In this document: positions 46,746 through 59,220 of the stretch, piece after piece
Numbering within the stretch: the stretch's first letter is position 1
Layout: every line of letters starts with the position of its first letter
Origin: Prinsepia uniflora
Lineage: Eukaryota > Streptophyta > Magnoliopsida > Rosales > Rosaceae
Direction: 5' to 3'
Assembly: GCA_032719365.1 (NCBI GenBank)
Contig: CM064871.1
Coordinates: 26,137,566-26,201,565 of the forward strand
DNA length: 64,000 bases
The notes under the pieces: generated by a model
The model's database searches: none
What the model was told of the DNA's origin: nothing
What the model saw: only the letters and a program-made list of their open reading frames with translations
Program-made: the position numbers and the translations under genes

Positions 46746-47122
46746 CTACAAAGTTGAGCTTATTTTGCATCTACTATGAGGCCTTTTTCTTGGAAGGACA
46801 TAATCATCACTTGAATCATCTTTTGACATGTCTATTCACTCGTCACTCGAATCATTATCCACATAGAATTGTTTCATCTGGGACTTTGCTAATGGATAGT
46901 CAATCTCTATGAAATTGTTGTCAAATATGTGAACCCATAATTTGGAACTCCCTTCATAGCCAAAAGATAAGGAATGACAATTTTCTAAAGAGTAAAACTC
47001 AAATAAGGTTTTCCAACCTTTTTCAAACCAAACCTCACCCTTCCATTTTCTAAGTTCAACTTTGCATTCTGAACCACTTGGAAACGTAAGAATAATTGGA
47101 TTTGATACATCTCCAAGTTGGC
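46746..47122 (-). pseudogene. B3 DNA-binding domain fragment (REM/VRN1-type), captured in CACTA-2
   Basis: On the minus strand a single frame reads LGDVSNPIILTFPSGSECKV, ELRKWKGEVWFEKGW, EFYSLENCHSLSFGYEG and SSKLWVHIFDNNFIEIDYPL. This is the second half of a plant B3 domain of the REM class (beta-strand core V.LKVPSG..W.V...., V.F..GW..F...YSL..G..L.F.YEG). An acidic Ser/Asp linker and a basic PRKRPHSRCK segment (NLS-like) follow. A TGA at 46836-46838 and a terminal TAG at 46746-46748 interrupt it. An acceptor-like AG precedes it at 47123. It lies within CACTA-2, antisense to the transposase, which suggests transduplication of a host exon. Confidence 0.78.
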
Positions 47123-47129
47123 TTTAAAA

Positions 47130-47513
47130 TTTATTGTTAATCATATATATTAACATATATAATAATATATTAATATATATAAAATAATCTTATTAATTAT
47201 TATAATAATATGTATTAATATATTATTATATATGTTAATATATAATTTAATATAAATATATTAATATTATTATAAGATCTATTAATAAATATTTATTTAT
47301 ATATATAGTAATATAAATAATAAGTTATATTAATATATAATTTAATATAAATATATTAATGTTAATCTTGCCCGGTGAATTACCTAATTCGCCGAGCCAG
47401 GTGAACATATTTTCAAGCCTGGCGAATTGCCCTACTCGCCAAGCAAGGTGAACAAATTTTGTTATTTTATTTATTTTTGGCTTGTGTCAAACACAGTTAA
47501 TGTTAATATATAT
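47130..47513. other. AT-rich stretch of CACTA-2
   Basis: 47130-47360 is almost pure A/T (TATTAATATA words). It is followed by two degenerate repeats with GCCCGGTGAATTA/CCTGGCGAATTGC and TTCGCCGAGCC/CTCGCCAAGC words, the subterminal type of this CACTA family. Confidence 0.6.
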
Positions 47514-49988
47514 TGTAACGACCCGTCCCTAATTATCGGGATTAATTAAGACTTAATGACGGATTAGCGAGGCTAATCAGGGATTAGCCTAGGATTAATG
47601 GACCGTCACTTATCCACTGCCTAACATCCCACATACATGCATCGTTCATCCCTTCTGTTTCATTCCCCCTAACCCGAGAACCCACAAAGCCCAACCCCAT
47701 TTCTCCCTTCCCCTGAGATGCTTGAGTGGACTTGGGATGTTGTGTGAGAGGCAGAGAGGTGCCGACGAGCTAGGAGACGACAAGGGGGTAGCAGGATCGC
47801 CGTCCACGGCGGAGGAAAGGTAAACCGTAGCCCAATCAAGTTTTTGAATTCAATATTTCGATTGGGACTTTAGGGATGGTTTTTATTGATTCGGGGATGG
47901 TTATTGAGTTTGTAGGAAGCTTTAGAGGGTAGTTTGAACGGTGGTTGACGGTTGAACATCGAGGGGGGGATGATCAGAAAATTGGAACCGTGAAGGGAGT
48001 TTTGGACGGATAGGTTTTAGGTCGATTTTCCTGGGTTTGGGGACATAGATAAATAGGAAACTTTGAAATATGAATATTAGGATTGAATTGGAAGGAAAGG
48101 GACGAAAATTGGAGGAATTATGGCGTTGGACCGGTCACGTCGGTTCAGTTGGACCAGCCAAACCAGTTCGGCTGGAGGTTGAAGATGTTACTGTTCATGG
48201 CACGTGGCTCCCATGCGCAGAGGCTTTGGGCGGCGCATGGGGGCATGTGGGACATCTTTTGGGGGTGGTTCCAACATGTGAAATCATCTATTTGACGTAA
48301 CGAACATCTTGGGACAGGTTTCGAGTCGATCAGACATGGTTTCGATATAGTTCGGGATGTCCGAAGGTTTAGGATTGACTTTAAAAATAGTTAAAAATTC
48401 CGGAAAATTACAGGGCTTTAATGAGGGGTTAATTAAGTAGTTAGTAACCCTCTATTACGATTTGGACAGGTTCGGGAGTCCCGGTGATGGTGATTGGCCC
48501 GGGAAGGGAATAAGGCACGCATATCGACACGAGGCTTCAGACAGTCTGTAAGTGGACTTGTTTTATGAATTCAATGTATGTATAAATGTTTTATAAGTGT
48601 TTTAGAACATGTTTTGTGATGCCATGAGTGCATTTATTTGTGGTAGCTTAGGATTGACATATTTGCACGCTTTTCGAGGTTTTTGGCTTTATGTCTTGCC
48701 TATGCGTACCGGTTTTCAATGATGGTTTGATGAATTGGTTTTGGATTTAGAAACATGGAATCGTGCATGAGGCCCATTTTATTTAAAAGAACCTTCGGAC
48801 TTGGAGTCCATTTGATTTGATGAGAAATCGGGTTGGAGGGCCCCGTTGGTTTACGACTCGGGCTTGAGGCCCAATTGAATTATGAAATCGGGCTTGAGTC
48901 CCAGTTGATACTAGTATCGGGCTTGAGGCCCAGTTGAGTGTGAAATCGGGCTTAAAGCCCCGTTGAGTTATGGTTTCGATCTTGAAGCCCAATTAGTTGT
49001 GATATCGGACTAAAGGCCCAGTTGAATGTGAAATCGGGCTTAAGTCCCAGTTTAGTTTACGAAATGAGAATTCGGGTTTGCGACCCTATTGAACTGTGGA
49101 TTTAGGCCGAGGCCTGTGAAAATGGATTTGAATCGGATTCGAGGAATTTCGTTGAGATTCGAGTATGAGACCCAGTTGAATTGAGATTTGAATGAAAGTT
49201 TTTTGAAACTGTATATACCCTCCGACATGAGTTGGTCGACTTGGAGAGTCACAATCCACTACCTAGAATGAGTAATCCCCATAGGGAGTACATTCCAAGA
49301 GTGGAAGTTATGTTATGGTCTCGGACTGGGTCCGGAGATAGTCATCCAGACGTCATAGATCTTGGATGTTGGACTGAGCCTCCCAGATATGGAATTCCTA
49401 GGGGTAGACTTAGAGTGAGACCCCGAGTTGGTTCCTTAGGGGCTGTTTGCCCGAGTTGGCATATGAGATGCCGAGGACGGGTTATATATATATATATGTA
49501 TGATGTTTTAAGGAAACTGGTTTGGGGCGGAGACTCCGTGTGCTATGTTTTGGATATGGTTTTGGGCTGAGACCCATGTGTATTGATTTGGACTGAGTCC
49601 TTGCAAAAATTAGTTTGGGCTGAGTTCCCATGTACTTGATTTACGATTTTTGGGCCAAGGCCCTAATGGTTTTGTGAATGTTTTGATAAATGGTTTTCAA
49701 ATGCATGCATCCTTTTCAGTGAAGGGCATAAACGTCTTTTTGTGAATTTTTTTTATAAATTATTTGTTTTGTCCACTCACGACTTTTGATTTTTTGAATG
49801 CTCTTCAAGTTGATCGTGGATACGGGCTGTAGCAGAGACCGAGACATCACTCTCCTCTTCCAGATCCTGGCGCTCTCTGAAGCCCCGAATGGGCTAAAGT
49901 TGGAATTTTCCCTGGTCTGACACTTCGTGTCAGACGGGATCAGGCACGCCCTACGTTAATCCTGGGGGATTTGGGGCGGGTCTTGACA
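47514..49988 (+). mobile_element. Solo LTR G
   Basis: 2475 bp, TGTAACGACCCG ... GGGTCTTGACA, with a perfect target-site duplication TATAT (47509-47513 and 49989-49993; less decisive because the flank is AT-rich). It is the complete form of the LTR cut by the window start (1-1828). Inverted repeat GTCTGACAC/GTGTCAGAC with a 3-base loop at 49915-49935. Its open frames (48070, 49232) are LTR sequence. Confidence 0.88.
48770..49125 (+). repeat. Minisatellite in LTR G
   Basis: About ten copies of a 25-35-bp unit containing ATCGGGCTTGAGGCCCAGTT. The short palindrome GGGCTTGAGGCCC is kept in most copies. Confidence 0.85.
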
Positions 49989-50019
49989 TATATAATGGTT
50001 AAATAAATTAATATAGATA

Positions 50020-51310
50020 TGAGTAACACCATAGATCAACTCCGCGAAAAACAATAGGGAATTTGGAAGTCCCGAGATTAGGAAACGGTGCAAAATGAAC
50101 TGACGGTAACAAATCGTTATTTGTTGATCCAAATGCTTTAAGTCCTCAAAATGTGGCGATTTTTCGACAAGTCGAGTCTAGGCATGTCGTAGCACACATT
50201 TAACCACAGTAAAATTTCTCAAATGCACTCGTTCACATATCAATCAACCTTGCATATCAATCGAACCAAAAAATCAAAATTACTTTTGAATTTTCCTTCA
50301 AAAGTTTCCGAGTGTTAATGAGTTTAATGATTGTACGATTTTTTATAATTTTCTTTCATGGTTTGATTGATCCAAATTTCGAAATTTATGAGCAACACTC
50401 ATAGATCATCTCCACACAAAAATTAGGAAATTTGAAAATCCTGAGAGTAGGTAACATTCCGAAACAAACCGACGGCAAAAATCGTTATTTGTTGATCCAA
50501 CGACTTTAAGTCCTCCAAATTTCGGGAATTTTGACATGCGAGGTCTAGGAAATTCGTATCACAAACTGAATAGTCGAATTTTTCAAATTCACTCGTTCAC
50601 ATATCAATCGAACCAAAAAACCAAAATTACTATTTAAGTTTCCTTCAAAAATTTCGAAGTGTTAATGAGTTTGATGGTTTTACGATACGATTTTCTATAA
50701 TTTTCTTTCATGGTTCGTTTGATTTAACCGTCCAAATTTATGAGCAACACTCATAGATTATCTCCACAAAGAATTAAGGAATTTGGAAGTCCCGAGATTA
50801 GGTAACGATGCGAAAGGAACCGAAGGTAACAAATCGTTATTTTTTGATCCAACGACTTTAAGTCCTCAAAACATCATGATTTTCGACAAGTGAGGTCTAG
50901 GCATGTCATATCATAATCTAAACGGTCGAATTTTTAGAATTCACACGTTAGCATATCAGTCGAACCAAAAAACCAAAATTACTATTGAAGTTTCCTTTAA
51001 AAGTTTCTAAATGTTAATGAGTTTGATGGTTTTACGATTTTCTATAATTTTCATTCATGGTTCAATTGATCCAATCATCCACATTTATGAGTAACACTCA
51101 TAAATCATCTCTGCAAAAATATTAGGGAATTTGGAAGTCCCGAGATTAGTTAACGGTGCGAAAAGATACGACGATAACAAATCATTTTTTGTTGATCTAA
51201 TAACTTTAAGTCCTCAAAACGTCGCAATTTTCGACAAGTAAGATCTAGGAAAGTGGTATCACAAATTCAACGGTCGAACTTTTCAAATTCACTCGTTCAC
51301 ATATCATTCA
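50020..51310 (+). repeat. Four tandem copies of a ~350-bp repeat
   Basis: Unit starts at about 50021, 50391, 50742 and 51090 (each GAG[C/T]AACAC.CATAGAT). Shared blocks are GGAATTTGGAAGTCCCGAGA, AAATCGTTATTTGTTGATCC and TTCAAATTCACTCGTTCACA. Copies differ by perhaps 10-15% by eye. It lies in the 3' part of CACTA-2. No coding frame. Confidence 0.85.
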
Positions 51311-51419
51311 AACATAAATTTTGCGAAAATTAAAAAAGTTCGCAAAACACTGAAATTGCAGCCCAGGTTTTCCCAGCGAATCATTAAAGTAGGTCCCGCG
51401 AACGGATTTTTCGGGTAAA

Positions 51420-51660
51420 GTCTCCACACACTTAGAAACAGCCGCGCTCCTTCCATTTCCTTCTTCCTCTTCATTTTCCCAAAAACATATCCTTACCGCT
51501 GCTCTTTGCAAAAGCCCCCCAATCTCACTTTCTCACTCAAACTCCCTTTCTCACTCAATAATCTTCCTCTCTCACTCGAACTCCCTCTCTCACTCGAACT
51601 CCCTCTCTCACTCACCCCAAAACCTAACCCACAAAAAATCCCAAACTTCCCACCCATGAC
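51420..51660. repeat. CT-rich leader with 18-bp minisatellite
   Basis: Four copies of a unit like CTCTCTCACTCGAACTCC at 51525-51612, in a C/T-rich tract that resembles a plant 5' leader. It follows CACTA subterminal-like words (CCCAGCGAATC). No gene can be assigned. Confidence 0.5.
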
Positions 51661-54442
51661 TGTAACACCTTGGATGACAGGACCCGCCCCAAACCCCTCG
51701 GGATTAGCGTGGGACGTACCTGCTCTCGTCTGACACGAAGTGTCAGATCAGGGATATTTCCATACTTTTCCCTACCGGGGCTATCAGAGTGCGTCAGGAT
51801 CCGAAGGAGGAATGCGATGTCTCGTCTCTGCTACAGCTGCATCCTCGATCAACCTGAAGAGCATTTAAAACACAAAAGCTGTGAGTGGACAAAACAATTA
51901 TTTTATAAAAACATTTCACAAAGACCTTTATGCCCTTCATTAAAAACATATGCGTGCATTCAAAAACCATTTCTAGGGTTCATGCCCGGTTCCCATAAAC
52001 CGTCATGAACCATCAAACCATTTAGGCCTTGGCCCGAAATCCATCAATCAATACATGGGACCTCCGCCCAAACCAAAACACGTGGGAATTCGTCCCAAAA
52101 CCATCTCATAAGGGTCTCAGCCCAAAACCAATACGCGTGGGGCTTAACCCAACACCATCTCAGTGAAAACTCATCCACATATACATATATACATATATAA
52201 CCCATCCTAGGCACTTCCGGAGAAGATGCCAACTCGGGGCACACAGCCCCTAGGGAACACATCCTCGATATAGTCACGATGTCTCTATATATATAAGTAT
52301 GCATACTACTCGGGGTCTCACTCCGAGTCTTCTCCCAGGAATTCTCCATCCGGGAGGCTCATCTTCGGACCTAATCTGATCATCTCTCCGGAATCTAGTC
52401 CGGGACCACATCTTAATGCTCACTCCTGGAACGGGATCCCTATGGGGATACCTACTCTAGTCTGTGGATCGTGACTCTCTAGGTCGACGACTGGAGGAGA
52501 CCAATAAATCAACTCTTAAGGAGGGTATATACATACTTGTATAGCAAAACCATAAAAACGGGACTCATGCCCAAAACACAAATCAATTGGGCCTTCCGCC
52601 CGAACATAAGACTCAATAGGGCTTCTAGCCCGATTTCACAATGAACTGGGCATCGAGTCCAAACTCGTAAATCAACGGGGCATCGAGCCCGATATCTCAG
52701 GGTCAGTCACGATCCTGATCATAGCGATGCGTGCAGCCATCAATCTAGGACCGCTCTCAATCCTGGTATGTCGCCGTGAACACATCACTGCCGCGACCAT
52801 CTCGAGACCATGGTGCACACGTCGCTGATCGATCCTCTAAACTGTCAGCACTTCGGAGTCTAGCCTCCAGTGGCTTCTAAACAACGGGACGTGCATCGTG
52901 ACCTTTCCGGAAGGAACGCATCCCAATCCGGAGGCGAGCATCACGTCGTCCGTCGCCGTGTATACAGCACCTGTCGCGACCACGAATCAGACCCGTAGGT
53001 CATCAATAGGGTCTCATGCCCGAGTCAAAACCAAATCCAAATGGGTCTCATGACCAGTTTTACCTTTTCAAAACCATTTCATGAAAATCGAAAGCGCGTA
53101 TAAGCACGTATAAAACCAAAAAACCTCGAAGTACGTGCCCATACGTAAACACACACCAAAATGCACTCAAGGCATCCCAAAACACATATTAAAACATATA
53201 TAAAACATTTATGCATGCATCGATTTCAGAAAGAAATTTCACTCACAGACCTTCCGCGCTGCTACCTCGATACGTGTGTTGTATTCCTTCTCGGGTCAAT
53301 CGTCGTCTCTGGGACTTCCAAACCTGTCCAAATCACTTTAGAGGGTTACTAACTACTTAATTAACCCCTCACTAAAGCCCCCTAATTTTTCGGAATTTTT
53401 AACTATGTTTAAACTCGCATCGAAACCTTCGGACAGCCCGAACTATATCGAGACGATGTCCGATCGACTCGAAACCAGTCCCAAAATGTTCGTTACATCG
53501 AATAGATGATTTCACATGTTGGAACCTTCCCCAGATTCCCTGTCACACGCCCTCACGCGCCCTGGGAGTGTCCTGCGTGTGGGCCTCACGCGCTGGGCTA
53601 CAATGCGTCTTCAACCTTGGTCAGGCCGGTCCGAACCGGTCGACCCGGTTTTCTCTGCAACTTGGACCGGCGTGACCGATCTACGCCCCTACACTGTTCA
53701 ATTTTCACCGTTTTCTTCCCTAATCGATCCTATTCTTCATGTTTTGATCCTAGGAATCTAAACCTATGAACCAAGACCCCTAAAACCTAGTAAACCCGAC
53801 TGGTCCAACCTTTTCTTCACGGTTCAAGTTTTCCAAAACCTCCCCTAGTGTTCCTCAACGTCTAACCTTTCTCAAAACCTTCTTAAAAACTTCCTAACAA
53901 CCTATTCAATTCATTAGAATCAATAAAAACGGCTCATAAGAACAGAAATTGAAAATGGATAAAAATCGGTTAAAACCGATACCTGTGCACGAGTTGTCCT
54001 CCGCCGTCCACGACTGCGTTCCCTTGGCCGGCCACCACATCCTCAGCTCCTCAGTTCACTCTCTGTCTTCTCAAATGGTTATAGGTTGAAGGGTTTGGAT
54101 TGGATTGAAAATGGTGATCGGGTTTGGTTGGGAGAAAATGGAAAAATGATAGATGCAAGAGGAAGGGATATGCATGAAGGAAAAATGATGGGGAATGGAT
54201 GAATGACACTTGTCATTCATCCATTGGGCCTGAGAAAGATCTCGGCCCTACTAAATGCCAAACAGTCCTCGTCTCGTAAAACGTGCAATAGTACGTTCGA
54301 ACTTCTGTGAACCGTAAGTTCATCGTCGAACGTCTGAATTCGACGTGCCGCCTGTCTACGAATTCGTATCATCCTTACCTACGTAACGGTCCTCCGCCCT
54401 CGGCCATCTGACCTCTTGGGTTCAAAGTCAACCATTGGCCCC

Positions 54443-55019
54443 TGTTGATACCATATCGACTGACCACCCTAGCACAGGGCCCGCCAGGACAGGAAGGTCG
54501 CCGACCGATCGCCTGATCGGCACCCTCACGGCCTACGGTCTGCCGATCGGCACCAAACTGCAGACCCACCATTCGGCATCTGACAATGAACAGACAACAG
54601 CTGGCTACGACAGTCACCTAACCAACTCTGCCATACCAACTCCCTGACGGAGGCAGGTTGGGACTCCAGCTGGCGCCTCCTCCGGATGTCCAGGGCTTGT
54701 CAGACGGCTCTCAGCCACAAAGCACCACCTGCTCCCGTAACAGTAGCCCACCTACCGCAGTTATGGCTACTATAAATACCCCGAAACCCTTCACAAAGGT
54801 AAACGATTCAGAACCGATCAAGAGCACTGTATTTACTTGCCCCTCGGCACTCAGATACTAACTTAGGCATCGGAGCCCTTTTGGCCGGCACCACACCAGT
54901 GTCTAGTGTTTGCAGGATCCCTGCCGAACTACAACGCCCCCAGCGGGCCCGAGACACCACGCGGCTGGTCCTAGAACCCCTAGCGGGTCTCATCGAGTTG
55001 GTCATTTCAGGATCAAACA
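54443..55019 (+). repeat. 5' LTR of Tat element J
   Basis: TGTTGATACC ... GATCAAACA. It is GC-rich compared with its surroundings and has repeated GCCGATCGGCACC-type words. A TATA-like CTATAAATACC at 54770-54780 is a good core promoter candidate. Confidence 0.88.
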
Positions 55020-55020
55020 A

Positions 55021-55039
55021 TTGGCGTCGTCTGTGGGAA
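55021..55039 (+). promoter_or_regulatory. Primer-binding site of Tat element J
   Basis: TTGGCGTCGTCTGTGGGAA, one base after the LTR. This word family is typical of plant Tat-type gypsy elements and differs from the Met-type sites of all other elements here. Confidence 0.85.
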
Positions 55040-55094
55040 CTCAGTAAACACCCACTAACTCACATACCCTTGCTCAACCCCCTGCCGACGAACA

Positions 55095-56900
55095 ATGTCT
55101 GCCGATCAGGATGACGGTGAGCTCAACAACACCCCTCAGGGAGATCGCGGCCGAACCCGAGCCAGCCTACCTTCCGATGACATGCTCGAGATGCTGAGGA
55201 TCCTCCAGTCGAAGGTTGCCGAACTCAGGAAAAGCAACGCTGCCATCGAGAGCAGGAACCACGTGTGGGGGGAACAGCATGGAAGCACCCTGGCCATCTT
55301 GCAGTCCACACGCGAGGAACTGGAGGAGTAGCGGGAGGTAACCAAACGGGCCTTGGCCGCTGCGTCGCGTCGGCAGGACTTCGATGCCTGCCGGGTCGAG
55401 ACCGGTGACACCTGCCGACCGGAAGCGTCCGGTCGCCTGCTCTTCCACCAGATCGACCTGCCTGGCCCCTCGGGAACACATATCTACCGTGACGCCCGCG
55501 AGCTGCTCGACAGGAGACAGACGCAGACCCCGGCCAACCGTCTGACTTACCCCACCCACGACCCCCGCATCCAGGCACAAACACCTCTGCCCGTACTATC
55601 CCAGGGTGCCCGGTCAAGGTTCGGATCGGCACGCCAACCTGCACAGCCTCCACGGCTCTCCGTCCAGCCTCCAAGCAGTCCCTCCTCGTCGGTCGGCAGG
55701 CACCAGCCGGAAGACAATGCCCGCTTAACCATGGCCTCCTCCGGGCGGCGACCGGCGCAACCCGGGAAGCCCAGAGGCGGCAGCGCAAATCATCCAATCG
55801 GCGACCGCCCGATTGGGGCGGATCGACCCGACCAATCAAACGAGGTGGTCCGGGAACTCATCCAGCGCGTGCGGGAATTGGAGGCCGCCAGACCCAAAGC
55901 TGGGACACTACCCCAACCTCGGACCAACATTGGTACCTTCACGGACCGCATCATGCGGTACCGCCATGAGACGGAGGTCATACCCTTGAAGATTGCCCTA
56001 TATGACGGAAAAGGCGACCCAGACACCCATATCAACAATTACAACTCAGCGCTCCCCTACAGGAATCTCTCTGACGAAGCGCAGTGCTTTATTTTCAGCT
56101 CCACCCTCACTGGGGCCACGCTCAATTGTTTCTATCGCCTGGAACCACAGTCTATCGACTCGTTCGACCGCCTACACACGGTCTTCCTGAACCAGTTCAT
56201 GAACCAGACGGATCGACTGCTCACAACCGAGGACTTGGGAACCCTCCGACAGGGAGATGGCGAGCCCCTACGCCAATACGCCGCTCGTTTCAGCTTGGAG
56301 TACTCCAAATGCCACTAGACGGATGACAAGGCCGCCTACCGAGCTTTCCGCAATGGGCTGCGGGAGTCCACCTTCAAGTACCATGCCTTCACCCAGGGTT
56401 GGGACGATTACAATGAGCTCATGCGTCAAGCGGCAATACACGCCAAGGCGGAGCACTTCAACTCTCCCCAGGTCGCATCCCGACTTGACGTGAATGGCGC
56501 GCGACCTCCGCCTCCCAGCAACCGGTAGGCACAGTCACCTCCGCCAACCAATAACGCGCGTACGGATCACCGATCTGACTCACACTCCGGTAAGCGGAAT
56601 GGGACGTACAACAATGATCATCGCGGGAGGGATAAGTACCACAACAAGGGGCAGGGATCAGGCCACCACCAATCAGGCAAACCCCATACGGCGCCCACCT
56701 CAAAGTACGAAACCTATTCCATCTTGAACACCTCCCTCGAGAATGTCTTGATGAACATCAAGGGCACAATCCCCAAGCCACGGGCGCGACCGCCTGGCCC
56801 CCGACCGGGCGTCCAATCCAACCTGTATTGCCAGTACCACAAGTTCAACGGCCATACCATCGACGAGTGTGTGGCCTTCTGCGACATCGTGGAAGCACTC
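55095..56900 (+). pseudogene. Tat Gag region
   Basis: The N-terminus has a coiled-coil-like Leu/Lys/Glu stretch (EMLRILQSKVAELRKSN). A Pro/Arg-rich variable part follows. The retrotransposon_gag domain is at about 55990-56330: ALYDGKGDPDTHINNYNS, then TLTGATLNCFYRL and FLNQFMNQ. A QYHKFNGHTIDEC knuckle-like motif lies near 56835-56872, the short-knuckle form usual in Tat Gag. Stops at 55329, 56316 and 56526 fall in it. Confidence 0.85.
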
Positions 56901-57179
56901 GTAAGGAAGGGGAAGATCAACCAGTTCCTCCAACACGCACGCCCAGGGCAGGTACTGCCACAGATCAACACGATCAGCGGGGGCCTTACCATCTCTTCCT
57001 CCTGCACCTCCAATCGGGCTAAGAATAACTTCTTGCGCGCCACGACATCCAACCACCAAATATTCAACATCGAGGATGGACGCGCTGCCAAGGTCGCCCG
57101 GGCAGGATGGACACCCATCACCTTCTCTGAGGAAGAAGAACGGGGGGTTATTTTCCCCCAGGACGATCCATTGATCATT

Positions 57180-57500
57180 CGCGCTCAGATAGGCAATTTC
57201 GATGTTGGGCGGATCCTGGTAGATACTGGCAGCTCTGTGAACGTCCTCTTCATGGACACTTTCAACCAGTTGGGCGTCAACTCCGCAAGCCTCACCCACG
57301 CTGGTTCTCCGCTACTCAGCTTCTCAGGAGATTCTGTCATGCCCCGTGGCACCATCTCCCTGCCTATCTCCCTGGGGAGCGCGCCTAAGATCGCAACATC
57401 CATCACCACCTTCCTGGTGGTCGATTGTCCCTCCACTTATACCGTCATTTTGGGGAGGGGACTCCTCAACCAGCTCAGCGCCGTCATCTCCACTCAGGCC
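57180..57500 (+). pseudogene. Tat aspartic protease domain
   Basis: The active site D-T-G-S-S-V-N-V-L-F is intact (Asp codon at 57222). A VILGRGLLNQL motif at about 57449 completes the retropepsin fold. The domain itself has no stop. Confidence 0.88.
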
Positions 57501-57740
57501 CTTCTCATGAAGTTTCCGACCATCATGGGCACTGGTCAAGTCCGCGGTAATCAAAAATCCGCCCGCTCCTGCTATCAGACCGCCTTGACAAAGCTCATCC
57601 CATGCGACAAGCGAGAAACCATGACCGTCGCCGAGGCTGCTTACGAGGTCGACCCCGTCGACACCGAGATCCTTGAGCAAATATAGGCGGGTCCCCCCGA
57701 GGACCCGCGCGACCTCTCCGCCGTCTCGCAGCCGCAACCC

Positions 57741-59220
57741 GTGGAGGATACGGAGCTGATCACCCTTTGCCCGCGTAACCCCGAGCGGCAAGTGGAAATT
57801 GGGAGCACACTCGCCCCCGAAATCAGGACACAACTCATCCAATTCCTCTGGGACAACAACGAGGTCTTTGCTTGGTCCCACGCCGACATGCCTGGCATAT
57901 CCACGAATGTCATCTGCCACAGGCTTAACATCAACCCCTCCTTCAAACCAGTCACCCAGAAGCAGCGGACTTACGACGCAGAGCGACAGCTAGCCATGCA
58001 AGAAGAGATCATTCGGCTCAGTACCATCCACTTCGTACGCAAGGCCATTTACGCCACGTGGGTCGCAAACGTCGGACTCGTCAAGAAACCTTCCGGATCC
58101 TGGCGGATGTGCATCGACTTCACGGATCTCAACAAAGCCTACCCGAAGGATAGCTTCCCACTTCCTAAGATCGATCTCTTGCTCGACGCCACAGCTGGCC
58201 ACGAACTCCTCAGCTTCATGGATGCGTACTCTGGCTACAACCAAATCAGGATGCACCCCGATGACCAAATCCACACCAGTTTCCGCACTAATTTGGGAGT
58301 CTACTGCTACAATGTTATGCCCTTCGGGCTCAAGAACGCCGGTGCCACCTACCAACGACTCATCAACTTCATGTTCGCGGATCAGATTGGAAAGACCATG
58401 GAAGTGTACATGGCTGATATGCTTGTCAAAAGCCGGACAGCCAACGAACACGTGCCTAATCTCCACAAGATGTTCCAGGTCCTGAAGCAGTACAAAATGC
58501 GGCTCAACCCCGCCAAATGCGTTTTCGGTGTCCGTTCCGGAAAATTCCTCGGCTACATGATCAGCCAACGAGGAATAGAGGCTAACCCCGAGAAAATTAA
58601 GGCCATCATGGACATGAAGCCCCCGCGCACACTCAAGGAAGTTCAAACCCTTACTGGCCGGATCGCCGCCCTCACCCGGTTCATCTCCCGGGCGACGGAC
58701 AAGTGTTTACCATTCTTCAAGATCATGAAGACCCAGGGTAGGCACATCAACTGGGATGCAACATGCGACGCCGCCTTTGAAGCTCTCAAAACTTACATGA
58801 GCACCGCACCCCTCTTTACCCGACCTACCACCGGGGAACGGCTCACCGTCTACCTTTCTGTCTCCACATCCGCTGTCAGCTCTGTCCTCGTCACCAGCCA
58901 GGACGGCGCGGAGTTCCCCGTGTACTATGTCAGCAAAGCATTGCAGGACGCGGAGACCCGATACAACGACCTGGAGAAGTTAGCCTTCGCCCTCATCGTG
59001 ACTGCCTGACGCCTCCGCCCATACTTCCAGGCACACCCCATGTTTGTCCTCACTAACAAGCCCCTTCGCCAGGTACTCCAGAAGCCAGAAACTTCGGGGC
59101 GCCTCATCAAATGGGCAGTGGAACTTAGTGAGTTCGATATCACATTCGGCCCCAGACCAGCGGTTAAAGGGCAGGTCATCGCTGACTTTCTCTCTGAATT
59201 CACTTACAACACAACACAAC
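57741..59220 (+). pseudogene. Tat reverse transcriptase and first RNase H
   Basis: RT motifs: GSWRMCIDFTDLNKAYPKD (about 58095), SFMDAYSGYNQI (about 58212), NVMPFGLKNAGATYQRL (about 58310), and the catalytic box, which reads Y-M-A-D instead of the expected Y-V-D-D. The first catalytic Asp of that box is Ala (GCT at 58413-58415), so polymerase activity should be lost. The following RNase H has lost its first acidic residue (LSVSTSAVSSVL), as is usual for the tether domain in Tat elements, and is cut by TGA at 59007. Confidence 0.88.

Larger units (their letters stand above)
31424..51660 (+). mobile_element. CACTA-2: autonomous-type CACTA transposon, decayed and riddled with insertions
   Basis: It begins CACTACAAGAAAACC with subterminal words such as CCCAGCGAAGTG. 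It then holds TNP2 transposase remnants (32478-33918, resuming 45673-46670), a B3 gene fragment (46746-47122), an AT-rich stretch with GCCGAGCC words (47130-47490), four 350-bp tandem repeats and a subterminal-like stretch at 51300-51430. It is interrupted by the TRIM (33924-45672), solo LTR G (47514-49988) and, at 51661, the LTR of element H. The 3' terminal repeat was not found and presumably lies past 64000. Confidence 0.65.

Noticed and set aside
54375..58646. Long minus-strand open frames opposite the Tat gag-pol (for example 55225-55839 and 57990-58646)
   Set aside because: They are antisense shadows of the GC-rich gag-pol frame and have no domain.
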